Positions 51,704 to 60,544 of a DNA stretch of 64,000 bases are shown here, one piece after another. The position numbers were made by a program, and so were the translations under genes. Under the pieces are notes generated by a model, which was not told the origin of the DNA, ran no database searches, and worked only from the letters and a program-made list of their open reading frames with translations. This DNA is from Paenibacillus ottowii. Lineage in GTDB: Bacteria > Bacillota > Bacilli > Paenibacillales > Paenibacillaceae. Numbering within the stretch: the first letter of the stretch is position 1; every line of letters starts with the position of its first letter. The stretch covers positions 496,001-560,000 of the forward strand of contig NZ_VIJZ01000002.1 in the NCBI RefSeq assembly GCF_006874425.1, written 5' to 3'.

Positions 51704-51994
51704 CTAATTAGCCTTATTATTCATGGCCTCATATAGAATAGCCAGATTGCGTTCCAGCTCACTGACCAGCTGTTTACCTACCATTTCCGGAAGAAGTCCG
51801 GCACGAACCGCAAAATCCACTTCCTTGGAAAATCCGTACATCTGAGTATCCAGCACTTCCTCATAGAGAGGGCAATAACGGGTTGCCAGATTCTCCATCT
51901 GTACTTCAATAAGCTTCTTTATTTTATCTGCATCTTCCTGAAGCAGATTAATCGCCTTGATATTCAATTGTTCCTGCAAATCAGATGAAGTCAT
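51704..51994 (-). CDS. ylaN: YlaN-family protein (DUF1507), Fur-interacting iron-homeostasis factor
   Basis: A 96-residue helical protein. In Bacillus and Staphylococcus YlaN is important under iron limitation and has been reported to bind Fur and relieve repression. The core [48 protein letters not shown] is nearly identical to Bacillus YlaN. The start is ATG 51994 after GGGGGAAG. It sits 2 kb from the SEDS gene; in Bacillus ylaN and ftsW are neighbours. Confidence 0.92.
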   Translation of the reverse strand: MTSSDLQEQLNIKAINLLQEDADKIKKLIEVQMENLATRYCPLYEEVLDTQMYGFSKEVDFAVRAGLLPEMVGKQLVSELERNLAILYEAMNNKAN

Positions 51995-52082
51995 GGATTC
52001 TTCCCCCCTATGTCTCAATGTCGCACAAGACGTCCTAACCTTAATATTAGACCAAATTGCAGGCTAATACAAGAACCTGACA

Positions 52083-52121
52083 AAAAAAGCATCCCTACAG
52101 TTACAGGTAGGGATGCTTTTG
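52083..52121 (-). terminator. Rho-independent terminator of the HPr-like gene
   Basis: A perfect 11-base stem AGCATCCCTAC / GTAGGGATGCT around an eight-base loop, followed by T7 on the minus strand. Confidence 0.92.
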
Positions 52122-52134
52122 CTTCCTCAATAAG

Positions 52135-52377
52135 TTAGGTGGCTACTGAAATGTGCAGACCGTGCTTCTGGAACACCTCAACAATCGCTTTTTTGGCTTC
52201 CTCGGCGTCAGGCCCATGAACGTGCAGTTCATAACTGTGACTGCTGACCAAGGTCGTAAACAAGCCCAGTATACTTTTCACATCAATATACTTATTTTCG
52301 GAATGAAGGACGATGGAAGAAGTGAATTTGCTCGCCGTCTGTGCAATTTCAACAACCGCCGCATTATTGTTGGACAT
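52135..52377 (-). CDS. HPr-like protein lacking the catalytic histidine
   Basis: An 80-residue protein of the HPr fold. IAQTASKFTSSIVLHSENKYIDVKSILGLFTTLVSSHSYELHVHGPDAEEAKKAIVEVFQKHG aligns with HPr from helix 1 to helix 3. The region that should hold His15 and Arg17 reads NNNAAVVEIAQ, so no phosphoacceptor His is available. The first beta strand is also missing. A Ser equivalent to the regulatory Ser46 of HPr (KSILG) is kept. GAGGG precedes the ATG and an in-frame stop lies ten codons upstream, so the short N-terminus is real. This suggests a regulatory role like that of Crh, rather than sugar transport. It is monocistronic. Confidence 0.82.
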   Translation of the reverse strand: MSNNNAAVVEIAQTASKFTSSIVLHSENKYIDVKSILGLFTTLVSSHSYELHVHGPDAEEAKKAIVEVFQKHGLHISVAT

Positions 52378-52468
52378 AGTGAGATCCCTCGCTTTACTGG
52401 ATTGTCATGTATCAATGCTCATTCATAATGATACATTGAAATCGCTTTCTCAGCAAGAACAGATATCA

Positions 52469-53584
52469 TTATTTCAAGTTTTCAGGATTTAACGGCTCCA
52501 GTTCTGGCAGCACAAAAATGCCATCCTTACGGATCAAAACATCATCAAAATAAATTTCACCGCCACCATATTCCGGACGCTGAATCAATACCAAATCCCA
52601 ATGAATTGAAGAACGGTTACCGTTATCCGCAGTTTCATAAGCTTGGCCTGGTGTAAAATGCAAGCTGCCAGCAATTTTCTCATCAAACAGGATGTCCTTC
52701 ATGGGATGTAAAATGTGCGGGTTAAACCCGATAGCAAACTCGCCAATGTAGCGTGCTCCCTCATCGGAATCGAGAATATCATTTAACCGCTTGGTATCGT
52801 TGCTTGTCGCTTCCACGATTTTACCATTTTCAAAACGGAATTTAACATTCTCGAAGGTAATTCCATTATACAAGGTTTGCGCATTATAGCTAATGGTTCC
52901 ATTAACTGAATCGCGTACAGGCGCAGTGTAAACCTCGCCATCCGGAATATTGCATTGACCCGAACATTTAACGGCTCCGATTTGCTTGATCGAGAAGCTC
53001 AGGTCTGTACCTGGGCCACTGATTCGTACTTTGTCTGTCCGGTTCATCAGATCTGCCAATGCATCTTGAGCTCTGTCCATTTTCGCGTAATCCAGATTAC
53101 ATACATCGAAATAAAAATCTTCGAATGCCTCCGTACTGATATTGGCCAATTGAGCCATACTATCATTCGGATAACGCAGCACTACCCATTTTGTGTGCTT
53201 CACACGTTGTTCACTATGTACCGCATGCTGATAAATAGAATTATACATTTTCATTTTATCTTCCGGTACGTCGGACAGATCATTTACATTTTCGCCAGCA
53301 CGAATTCCGATGTAACAATGCATTTGCTTCATCCGGTTGAGGTCAATTTCAGCCCAAGTCTCCAGCATTTCCTTTGTTGCATTGCGAAGCATAGCGCTTT
53401 GTACCTTACGATCCGTAAGCTGAACAAAAACATTTCCGCTTTTTTTACCAACCTCATGAATAATGGCGTTAAGCAAGTCACGTTCTGTACCAATCATTTC
53501 GATCAATACATTTTCTCCAGGCTGCACTTCAACAGAGTAACCTACCAGATTTTCCGCCAGCTTAAGTATTCTAGGATCCTTCAT
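52469..53584 (-). CDS. M29-family aminopeptidase (AmpS/PepS-type)
   Basis: A cobalt/zinc-dependent exopeptidase of 371 residues, of the thermophilic aminopeptidase family. The metal ligands lie in NIPDGEVYTAPV, YIGEFAIGFNP, LHFTPGQAYETADNGNRSSIHWDLVL. The N-terminal part (LAENLVGYSVEVQPGENVLIE) is typical. AAGGAGAG precedes the ATG. It is monocistronic and cytosolic; its role is probably peptide turnover. Confidence 0.93.
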   Translation of the reverse strand: MKDPRILKLAENLVGYSVEVQPGENVLIEMIGTERDLLNAIIHEVGKKSGNVFVQLTDRKVQSAMLRNATKEMLETWAEIDLNRMKQMHCYIGIRAGENVNDLSDVPEDKMKMYNSIYQHAVHSEQRVKHTKWVVLRYPNDSMAQLANISTEAFEDFYFDVCNLDYAKMDRAQDALADLMNRTDKVRISGPGTDLSFSIKQIGAVKCSGQCNIPDGEVYTAPVRDSVNGTISYNAQTLYNGITFENVKFRFENGKIVEATSNDTKRLNDILDSDEGARYIGEFAIGFNPHILHPMKDILFDEKIAGSLHFTPGQAYETADNGNRSSIHWDLVLIQRPEYGGGEIYFDDVLIRKDGIFVLPELEPLNPENLK

Positions 53585-53661
53585 GTAGTGTCTCTCCTTC
53601 TTTATTCCACTCTTTTTTGAACAACGGTTAATTCGAATTCCATTGTATCACGCCCGCTCCG

Positions 53662-54513
53662 TTACTTGTAGTCCTCAAAAACAACTCTGGTGATCAGAGC
53701 CTCTTGATGCAACTCTTCATTCGTAACCTGTCGGGAAATCCGGCACTCGGATGACAGCTTTAAGGGTAAACCTGTTTGACGGTCTATAGTTAAATGGTAT
53801 ACAGCCTGCACACTGGAATGCTCCAACTGGTTGTTCATATCCTCACAACTCTGCTTCCATACTTGGCTCAGCTTTTGTTGCAGTTCTCGGTTTGTTTCTG
53901 TATGTTGCATTTTTAATATCCCGATTTGAGGATTTAATGTATTCATTTCTTCCATTAAACGCTCCTTCAACCAACGCTTTGCCGAGGCTGGTTCTGGTTC
54001 AATCCTCACCACCCAAGTTCCACGGGCAGCTCCCTTTTCCATACGAATGCTCTTATTCAGTGTATTTAATTCCTCAAGCTCCTGAATCGGATTGAAGCGA
54101 TTCAACAACCCATTTTGAACCATAGGAGCATCCCCAGATGCCAGCACAATCCATTTTCCCTTTTGACGAAGAAACCGTTCATGTGTAACACCAGACTCGG
54201 ACTTATCCTTTTTCAGGGCTACATAGTCGCCTTGCTTACGGAAAGCCTCTGCCGATCCCCACTGCATGATCATTTCATCGTGATTTTGTAGCTTCCCGCG
54301 ATATTTAAATTGTTTAGTCGTAGGCAGACCACCGTCAGCTCTAATTCCAGTTTGTCCGGTAAACGTTACCTTCTCCTTGCCAGCCATCCCTGCAACAGCT
54401 CTTCTAAAAATCTGCTCAGGAGTAGATTGTCGATCCAGTGCACAACCGCTTAACACACATACGATTAGAAACACACAGTAACCTCGCATCACCCATTGCT
54501 TTCTCCAATGCAT
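53662..54513 (-). CDS. Lipoprotein of unknown function
   Basis: A 283-residue lipoprotein with a signal peptide ending in VCVLSGC, a clear lipobox with Cys25. The mature part contains a LolA/LppX-like pattern of beta strands (KVTFTGQTGIRADGG, KYRGKLQNHDEMIMQWGS, YHLTIDRQTGLPLKLSSECRI). I cannot name a family. GGACGG lies ten bases before the ATG. It is located behind the aminopeptidase gene's promoter region and ahead of the GGDEF gene, with no obvious link to either. Confidence 0.8.
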   Translation of the reverse strand: MHWRKQWVMRGYCVFLIVCVLSGCALDRQSTPEQIFRRAVAGMAGKEKVTFTGQTGIRADGGLPTTKQFKYRGKLQNHDEMIMQWGSAEAFRKQGDYVALKKDKSESGVTHERFLRQKGKWIVLASGDAPMVQNGLLNRFNPIQELEELNTLNKSIRMEKGAARGTWVVRIEPEPASAKRWLKERLMEEMNTLNPQIGILKMQHTETNRELQQKLSQVWKQSCEDMNNQLEHSSVQAVYHLTIDRQTGLPLKLSSECRISRQVTNEELHQEALITRVVFEDYK

Positions 54514-54630
54514 ACCATCATCCGTCCTATCCTAAACATGACTACACATCATGAGTAAAATGTTCTGTTCAGACCATTCATGTAATAGCTATGTTTAGGA
54601 TTACCTGTCTACAATCGGTTATGCAAGACA

Positions 54631-54663
54631 AAAAGAGAACATTCCTTAAGGAATATTCTCTAC
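54631..54663 (-). terminator. Rho-independent terminator of the GGDEF gene
   Basis: AGAGAATATTCC and GGAATGTTCTCT pair around TTAA, followed by T5 on the minus strand. The stem includes the TAG stop codon of the gene. Confidence 0.85.
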
Positions 54664-56645
54664 ATATCGTCTGTATGATCAATAACTATGCGATTACGCC
54701 CTTCATTTTTTGCTTCATACAAGGCCATATCAGCTCTATAAAATAAAGATTCGATACTGATCTGCTCGTCCAGCCAGTTCCATTCTGCAATCCCGCAGGA
54801 AACAGTCACCTGAGGATCAGTTTCATACTGTACACGGCAACGTATTTTTTCTGCATATTCCAGTGCCTGTTGTACCCCCAGCTGCGGCAAATAAATGGCA
54901 AGCTCCTCTCCACCCCATCTGGCACATACATCCTCATCTCGGGTCGCTGTACGAACAATATTGCTGACGCTTTTTAAAATTTCGTCACCCGTCTGATGAC
55001 CATACGTATCATTTACCTGCTTGAATTGATCAATATCCACCAAAATAAGAGAGCCACAGAAATCCTTTTCCTGATGTTCCTGAATGATGCGGTCTACATA
55101 ATGACGTACATACAAACCTGTTAACATGTCCATATTCGCCAGACGCCGCACTTCCGCGTGCAGCATAGCATTGGTTACAGCTAGCCCGATATGAGGAGCT
55201 AGCATTTGCAGCATCTTGTAATTATCGTAGGAAAAAAAGTGTGGAAGCTTACTCGACAATAATATAACTCCTCTAGGGGTGCCCCTGTTCTTCATAGGCA
55301 CTGCCATCAAAGACTGGGAGCCTGTTGTATCCATAAACCGAGAAGATATTTTCCCATCCTTTCTATAGTCTGACACAATGACGGGTTCTCCTGTTTTGCT
55401 TATCAATCCAGCAAATCCACCTTCACGAGGGTAACTCTCCAGCTTTAAACTTTCCACATTACTTGACATGACCTTAAAGCAGCTTTCATCCTGATCCAAT
55501 TGCACAATACAACAAAAGTCGGCCATGAACATTTTTAATAACTCCTGCACGGCAAACTCAAATATTTCATTTAATTTCAGACTTTGATTTAAACGCTGAA
55601 CCAGCTCATTAATGAGCCGCAATTCATGGATCAGTACATTCGATTGCTCCAACAGCTTTGCATTTTCAAATGCGGTGCCAGCTGTATCTGCCATCATCAC
55701 AATCAGCTCTACATCCACTTTTTCCATACTATCCGCACCTGCCGGAAGAATCATATGGAAAACACCGTATACCCCCTGCTTGCCACGTAACGGGATACCA
55801 ATTTCAGTTATTTCATCATGTGGACCGGCAGGCTCATTCACAGCCATTTGCCCTTTCATAAATGCACGGACACATACATCCTCGTCCCGTTCATGCAGCA
55901 ACAAAGGTTTGACCTGAGGATTTCGACTGTGCCGATCCTGACTCATATACAATGTAATATCCACATGGGGAAACAAATAGGCGATGCTTCCAAATACTTC
56001 ATCTAGCACGCCTTCCACATCAATCTTGTCATGCATCCGTTTTACAATTTGAAATAAAATAGAGCGGCGTCTACCTTCACGTTCGCTCCGATTCTGCATG
56101 CCTAGGATATCTTCCATAAAAATATACTCAAACTTCGAGTAAAAGCAGGATCTAAAATGCAAAGAAGCCACTAACAATGCATCCTGATTTGAGACAGAAT
56201 GTTGAGCAGTCCGTGTAAAACGAAGAGCAGCAAAGGGATCTTTCTTGTAATTGCGGCATAGTATGGGGACCATATATACAAATGCAAGGCTCCCATCTCG
56301 AAGTTTACGCTGGCTCACTTCCATCTCTCTAGATATACAACAACGCTCGACCAATTCTAGATCCTCGTCATCATCCTCTTCCCTACCAGCAACCCGAACA
56401 CCTGTAAAATTAAAAACAGCAGTACATTCTTCGCTGATCCAGGATATACCATTGCTCTGCTGTATCCAATTCCGATATCCTTGGACGAGAAGCTGATTAA
56501 TATAGGGGTAATCATAGGGTGTCATATCCATGTTCTGGAGCCAGGCAAAAGACGTATATCCTTTATCATCAAACAGCGGAGCACCGCTAGCCTGAACTGT
56601 TTTACTGTCAAGCGTTTGCTGATCCGTTGTTGAAAATTCCGACAT
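54660..56645 (-). CDS. Diguanylate cyclase with GAF-type sensory domains
   Basis: A 661-residue signalling protein. The N-terminal 190 residues are unassigned. Then come two GAF-like domains (about 190-330 and 355-495) and the C-terminal GGDEF domain (about 505-660). The active-site loop reads WGGEELAIYLP, with a GGEEL form of the GGDEF signature. The RxxD inhibitory site (RDED) lies five residues upstream, so product inhibition by c-di-GMP is likely. The protein has no membrane segment, so it senses a cytosolic signal. AAGGAG is nine bases before the ATG. It is monocistronic. Confidence 0.9.
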   Translation of the reverse strand: MSEFSTTDQQTLDSKTVQASGAPLFDDKGYTSFAWLQNMDMTPYDYPYINQLLVQGYRNWIQQSNGISWISEECTAVFNFTGVRVAGREEDDDEDLELVERCCISREMEVSQRKLRDGSLAFVYMVPILCRNYKKDPFAALRFTRTAQHSVSNQDALLVASLHFRSCFYSKFEYIFMEDILGMQNRSEREGRRRSILFQIVKRMHDKIDVEGVLDEVFGSIAYLFPHVDITLYMSQDRHSRNPQVKPLLLHERDEDVCVRAFMKGQMAVNEPAGPHDEITEIGIPLRGKQGVYGVFHMILPAGADSMEKVDVELIVMMADTAGTAFENAKLLEQSNVLIHELRLINELVQRLNQSLKLNEIFEFAVQELLKMFMADFCCIVQLDQDESCFKVMSSNVESLKLESYPREGGFAGLISKTGEPVIVSDYRKDGKISSRFMDTTGSQSLMAVPMKNRGTPRGVILLSSKLPHFFSYDNYKMLQMLAPHIGLAVTNAMLHAEVRRLANMDMLTGLYVRHYVDRIIQEHQEKDFCGSLILVDIDQFKQVNDTYGHQTGDEILKSVSNIVRTATRDEDVCARWGGEELAIYLPQLGVQQALEYAEKIRCRVQYETDPQVTVSCGIAEWNWLDEQISIESLFYRADMALYEAKNEGRNRIVIDHTDDM

Positions 56646-56832
56646 ATTAAGGCGCTCCTTCACAGCAAAATTAGCTGTACCAAGACAGCGGCTATACACC
56701 ACTATAGCTCATAATATGATCTATTCTACTCTCAACTTTAGAAATTTGCATCCATTTTTCAGAAATCAGTCCTGCTTTTTTAGTTCTAAAGCCCTATCGA
56801 CAAATTTTGACGTTTTCATTCTTTTTCTCTTC

Positions 56833-56860
56833 TTGACATTGACCCACTATTACCTATAAT
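56833..56860 (+). promoter_or_regulatory. Strong SigA promoter of rpsD
   Basis: TTGACA (56833-56838) and TATAAT (56855-56860) are both perfect consensus, 16 bases apart. The expected transcript start is near 56867. Confidence 0.8.
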
Positions 56861-56866
56861 ATATAT

Positions 56867-57081
56867 TATTGAAAAAGACTGTACGGCAGAACTATCTACT
56901 GTGCGGATCTTAAATTTTGGGCGTAACAGTTTGTGTCACCCTCATCTTATTTGTTGCTGACAGGACAGCGGCTGAACTTTTCTGTCAGTAGTGCGTCTTA
57001 CCTTACTCGGTAGCGCCGAACAAATTGGAGCGCAAAGAGAGCCCCAACTCAAATTTTAATTATGAAGGAGTTAACTCTATA
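56867..57081 (+). promoter_or_regulatory. Structured 5' leader of rpsD (probable S4 autoregulatory site)
   Basis: A 215-base untranslated leader without an open frame. It holds stems such as CTGACAG (56957-56963) / CTGTCAG (56982-56988) and a GCGTCTTACC...GGTAGCGCC pairing near 56993-57016. In Bacillus S4 represses its own synthesis by binding the rpsD leader; that such control applies here is inferred from length and structure. Confidence 0.5.
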
Positions 57082-57681
57082 ATGGCACGTTACACTGGTC
57101 CTAAATTTAAATTGAGCCGTCGTCTCGGTATTTCCCTGAGCGGCACAGGTAAAGAATTGAAACGCCCTTTCCCTCCGGGACAACATGGTGCAAACCAACG
57201 GAGAAAAATCAGTAACTACGGTATGCAGCTTCAAGAAAAACAAAAGCTGCGCCACATGTACGGTTTGGGTGAAAAACAATTCCGTACCCTGTTCAACAAA
57301 GCTCAACACATGCACGGTATCGCTGGTGAAAACTTTATGTTCTTGCTGGAAAGCCGCCTGGACAACCTCGTATTCCGTCTTGGCTTTGCTAATTCCCGTG
57401 CAGGCGCACGTCAATTGGTAGCTCATGGTCACGTTACTGTGAACGGCAAAAAAGTTGACATCGCTTCTTACCAAGTAAGCCCTGGCGACGTGATCGGTCT
57501 TCGTGAAAGAAGTCGTTCCCTGTCTTCCATCAAAGAAGCTTTGGAAAACCGTAACCACTTGGCAGCTTACCTGGAGTACAATGACGCAGCTCTGGAAGGT
57601 AAATACATCCGTTTGCCTGAGCGTGCAGAATTGTCCCAAGATATCGATGAAAAACAAATCGTCGAATTCTACAACCGCTAA
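57082..57681 (+). CDS. rpsD: 30S ribosomal protein S4
   Basis: A primary 16S rRNA-binding protein and translational repressor of its own mRNA. At 199 residues it begins [22 protein letters not shown] and contains the S4 RNA-binding motif ([37 protein letters not shown]). It lacks the N-terminal zinc-binding cysteines, so it is a zinc-free form. AAGGAG lies 11 bases before the ATG at 57082. It is followed by a strong terminator. In Bacillus rpsD is also close to tyrS and acsA. Confidence 0.97.
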   Translation: MARYTGPKFKLSRRLGISLSGTGKELKRPFPPGQHGANQRRKISNYGMQLQEKQKLRHMYGLGEKQFRTLFNKAQHMHGIAGENFMFLLESRLDNLVFRLGFANSRAGARQLVAHGHVTVNGKKVDIASYQVSPGDVIGLRERSRSLSSIKEALENRNHLAAYLEYNDAALEGKYIRLPERAELSQDIDEKQIVEFYNR

Positions 57682-57697
57682 TCCTTGGATTAGCACT

Positions 57698-57731
57698 GAA
57701 AAGCACCCGAATACATCGGGTGCTTTTTTTA
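57698..57731 (+). terminator. Rho-independent terminator of rpsD
   Basis: AAGCACCCGA and TCGGGTGCTT form a perfect ten-base stem with a five-base loop and a T-run. Confidence 0.94.
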
Positions 57732-57758
57732 TATTCCCCTCGTATCAAGCCTGAGGGT

Positions 57759-58625
57759 TTACTCAATGGGGATATATACCTTCATACTCAAATGATCAGG
57801 ATAGGAATTCATGACGTCCGTAATTTCAAAGTCAGGCCCTTCCCTCCGTTCAAAATTAGAATTAGGAAGCCATGTGCCGTAGATGAAGTCTCGTATATTT
57901 TGAACACGTCCATTTGAACCTGAAGCGTCAAACTCAGCATACTTGCCTGCTGGAATCTCCATATATATGAAGCCCTCTTCCAGTTCTTCCGACTCTTTTT
58001 CAACTGCCTCACCCACCACAAATGAAAAAGCACCGTTGTCTTCAAATCGGCAGGCAATCCCATAGGACATTCCCGGTGCGATTTTATTCGGAATACACAT
58101 AAAATATTCATTTGCCCCAAAGTGTTCATAAAATCCTGGAATTTCTTTATAGTGCTGCTCATTATTCAAATTTGTTTTATATTCATATCCTACAATTTTA
58201 GTCGCTTCGAGTTGCAGTATCACAGGCTTGTTCACATCTAATTCCCCCGTTATATTTTTTTGATAATCCAGAAAATTGATTTTGCTTTGGCCAGAAAGCT
58301 CAATATCACAGTTACGATATTTCCCCGGGGTAATCCCAAAACTTTTTTCAAAAGCACGGGTAAAAGCTTCTTGTGAGTTGTACTGATACTCAATAGCAAT
58401 GTCCAATACCTTGTGATTGGATTGCTTTAGCCGTTTAGACGCTTCGGACAACCTTCTCCTTCTTATATACTGTTGAACTGTAAAACCCGAAATGGCCTGA
58501 AAAACCCGTTGAAAATGAAAAGCTGAAAAGTAGGCCTGTGAAGCAATCTCCGTAATTTTCAAATCCTCCCGGAGATTCAATTCGATAAACTCAATCGCAC
58601 ACTGAATCCGTTTAAAATAGTCCAT
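57759..58625 (-). CDS. AraC-family regulator with a GyrI-like effector domain
   Basis: A 288-residue regulator with its two helix-turn-helix motifs at the N-terminus (LKITEIASQAYFSAFHFQRVFQAISGFTVQQYIRRRRL, then SQEAFTRAFEKSFGITPGKYR). The GyrI-like small-molecule-binding domain (about 135-288) is C-terminal. The layout is that of Rob/SoxS-type multidrug-binding regulators of Gram-positives. No transporter lies next to it. It has been inserted between rpsD and tyrS, which are closer in Bacillus. Confidence 0.88.
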   Translation of the reverse strand: MDYFKRIQCAIEFIELNLREDLKITEIASQAYFSAFHFQRVFQAISGFTVQQYIRRRRLSEASKRLKQSNHKVLDIAIEYQYNSQEAFTRAFEKSFGITPGKYRNCDIELSGQSKINFLDYQKNITGELDVNKPVILQLEATKIVGYEYKTNLNNEQHYKEIPGFYEHFGANEYFMCIPNKIAPGMSYGIACRFEDNGAFSFVVGEAVEKESEELEEGFIYMEIPAGKYAEFDASGSNGRVQNIRDFIYGTWLPNSNFERREGPDFEITDVMNSYPDHLSMKVYIPIE

Positions 58626-58762
58626 ATAATCCTTCCCCGTACTTGTAATTTATCTAGCCTACACCTACATTGGGCAACCCACATATTCATTATGTAAAAC
58701 TCTTTACCTACTTGTTTGATTATTTGTGCTAAGTTTACCATGGCTTTTCACTTGATAGAAAT

Positions 58763-58809
58763 AAAAAAAGCAGCACTGAGATACGAAATCAATCTCAACG
58801 CTGCTTTTA
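58763..58809 (-). terminator. Rho-independent terminator of tyrS
   Basis: On the minus strand AAAGCAGC-G-TTGAGAT and ATCTCA-GTGCTGCTTT pair around a short loop, followed by T7. Confidence 0.88.
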
Positions 58810-58821
58810 AATGTATTTTAA

Positions 58822-60075
58822 TTATCCGAGCTTGATTTTAGCAAATTTCCGTTTACCTACCTGTACAATGTCGCCTTCCTGCGGCTTGTATGCTTCGTTC
58901 ACATCGGTCCACTTCTCTTCGTTAATTTTGACCGAACCTTGCTGAATACTGCGCTTAGCCTCACCATTAGATGCTGCAAAGCCTAGATGAGTCAGCAACT
59001 GGATTACACGAATGCCGCCTTCATCCAACTGATCTGCTGTTAAAGTGAATTCTTCAATATCATCAGGAAGCGCGCGTTGCTGGAATACAGTCACAAAATG
59101 CTGCTTGGCTGCTTCCGCCGCCTCTTCACCGTGGTACATGCGCACCAATGTTCCAGCCAGCTTCATTTTGGCATCACGCGGATGTACTGAACCCGCCTTA
59201 ACCCCTTTCGCCAGCTCTGCCAGTTCATCATTGCTAATATCTGTTGCAAGCTCAAAATATTTCAGCATGAGCTCGTCAGGAACAGACATGGATTTACCGT
59301 AAATTTCATTCGGCTCCTCATCCACACCAATGTAGTTCCCCAAACTTTTACTCATCTTTTGAACGCCATCAAGACCCTCAAGCAGTGGTAAGGTAATAGT
59401 CGCCTGTGGCTCTACTCCGTATTCTTTTTGCAGCGTTCTACCCATCAGAAGATTAAACTTCTGATCTGTCCCTCCCAACTCTATATCGCTTTGGAGAGCC
59501 ACAGAGTCCATGCCCTGCATCAGCGGATAAAAGAACTCATGGATGCTGATCGGCAAGCCATTTTGGTACCGTTTGGTAAAATCATCCCGTTCCAACATGC
59601 GGGCAACCGTTACTTTGGCAGACAGAGTTACCACATCCGCAAAAGACATCGGTCCTAACCACTCGGAATTGTAGTATACCTTTGTCTTTTCAGGATCAAG
59701 GATCTTAAAAATTTGCTCCTTATACGTTTGTGCATTGCGCTGAACATCTTCCTCAGTCAATTGCTTGCGGGTCTCCGATTTACCTGTCGGATCACCAATT
59801 CTGCCAGTAAAATCCCCGATAATCAGTTGCACTTGATGACCTAGTTCCTGGAACTGGCGTAGTTTGTGCATAACAACTGTATGTCCGATGTGGATGTCGG
59901 GCGCGGACGGGTCCAGACCGAGCTTAATTTTAAGCGGCTCGCCGCTAACAACCGATTTGATCACCTTACGCTTCAGCTCATCCTCAGGTACGATTTCCGC
60001 TACTCCACGGCGGATCACCTCTAGCTGTCGTTCTACCTCTGCCTGTTGCTCAGGCTTCAATTCTTCCCATTTCAT
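58822..60075 (-). CDS. tyrS: Tyrosyl-tRNA synthetase
   Basis: Charges tRNA-Tyr. At 417 residues it is of normal bacterial length. The class I signatures are [13 protein letters not shown] (HIGH) and [11 protein letters not shown] (KMSKS). The C-terminal S4-like RNA-binding domain begins near [22 protein letters not shown]. It is preceded by a tyrosine T-box leader, which controls it by antitermination. Its own terminator follows. Confidence 0.97.
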   Translation of the reverse strand: MKWEELKPEQQAEVERQLEVIRRGVAEIVPEDELKRKVIKSVVSGEPLKIKLGLDPSAPDIHIGHTVVMHKLRQFQELGHQVQLIIGDFTGRIGDPTGKSETRKQLTEEDVQRNAQTYKEQIFKILDPEKTKVYYNSEWLGPMSFADVVTLSAKVTVARMLERDDFTKRYQNGLPISIHEFFYPLMQGMDSVALQSDIELGGTDQKFNLLMGRTLQKEYGVEPQATITLPLLEGLDGVQKMSKSLGNYIGVDEEPNEIYGKSMSVPDELMLKYFELATDISNDELAELAKGVKAGSVHPRDAKMKLAGTLVRMYHGEEAAEAAKQHFVTVFQQRALPDDIEEFTLTADQLDEGGIRVIQLLTHLGFAASNGEAKRSIQQGSVKINEEKWTDVNEAYKPQEGDIVQVGKRKFAKIKLG

Positions 60076-60120
60076 CCTGAATTCCTCCTAAACTTTATCC
60101 AAAAATTACTATTAAACAAA

Positions 60121-60421
60121 CCAAAAAGCCCCTTTCATCCCAAGGGACGAGAAGGAGCTGCTCGCGTTACCACCCTAATTAAAGAAACGTATGCCAAAAA
60201 TACAGACGCTTCTTTCACTTCATTCTTATAACGGGTCTACACCCGGTACCGGATTACTATAGGCAGCTTCGCAAACCTGCAAAAGCTTTCCATTCATCCA
60301 GACAGCTCCAGACGGTAATTCAAAGGCGGGACGCTACCGATTTGCACCACCCATCGGCTCTCTGTACAACGTGATTCCACCTTCTACTGAAGTCTTTCTT
60401 TGCTTTTCACGATATTTACTT
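60121..60421 (-). promoter_or_regulatory. Tyrosine-specific T-box riboswitch upstream of tyrS
   Basis: On the minus strand the T-box sequence GGGTGGTAACGCG is at 60163-60175, a match to the conserved AGGGTGGNACCGCG. A terminator hairpin (AGCTCCTT / AAGGGGCT) followed by T5 is at about 60122-60158. Upstream is a stem I region that contains GAATTACC, with a UAC tyrosine codon at 60315-60317 as the likely specifier. Uncharged tRNA-Tyr would stabilise the antiterminator and switch tyrS on. Confidence 0.9.
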
Positions 60422-60428
60422 TGACCTA

Positions 60429-60457
60429 TTTATAACACACTGTTTTTGTGTAGTCAA
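60429..60457 (-). promoter_or_regulatory. SigA promoter of the tyrS T-box transcript
   Basis: On the minus strand TTGACT (60452-60457) and TATAAA (60429-60434) are 17 bases apart. The leader starts near 60421. Confidence 0.75.
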
Positions 60458-60544
60458 CGACACCAAAAGACAGGCTTTTTAGCATATGGGTTCATTTTGT
60501 AATTTTATGCTATAATAATGGCTGTTATAAAGGAGGAAGACTTA

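Noticed and set aside
52955..53100. Toxin-antitoxin or defence-island context around the XPB pair and its neighbours
   Set aside because: Neighbouring genes are all housekeeping (CBS, M20 hydrolase, RicF, YlbG) with none of the usual defence-system families.
52955..53620. 221-codon open frame antisense to the M29 aminopeptidase gene
   Set aside because: It overlaps a well-supported gene completely and lacks a ribosome binding site.
57049..57696. 215-codon open frame antisense to rpsD
   Set aside because: It mirrors the highly biased rpsD codon use, has no ribosome binding site and no recognisable protein features.
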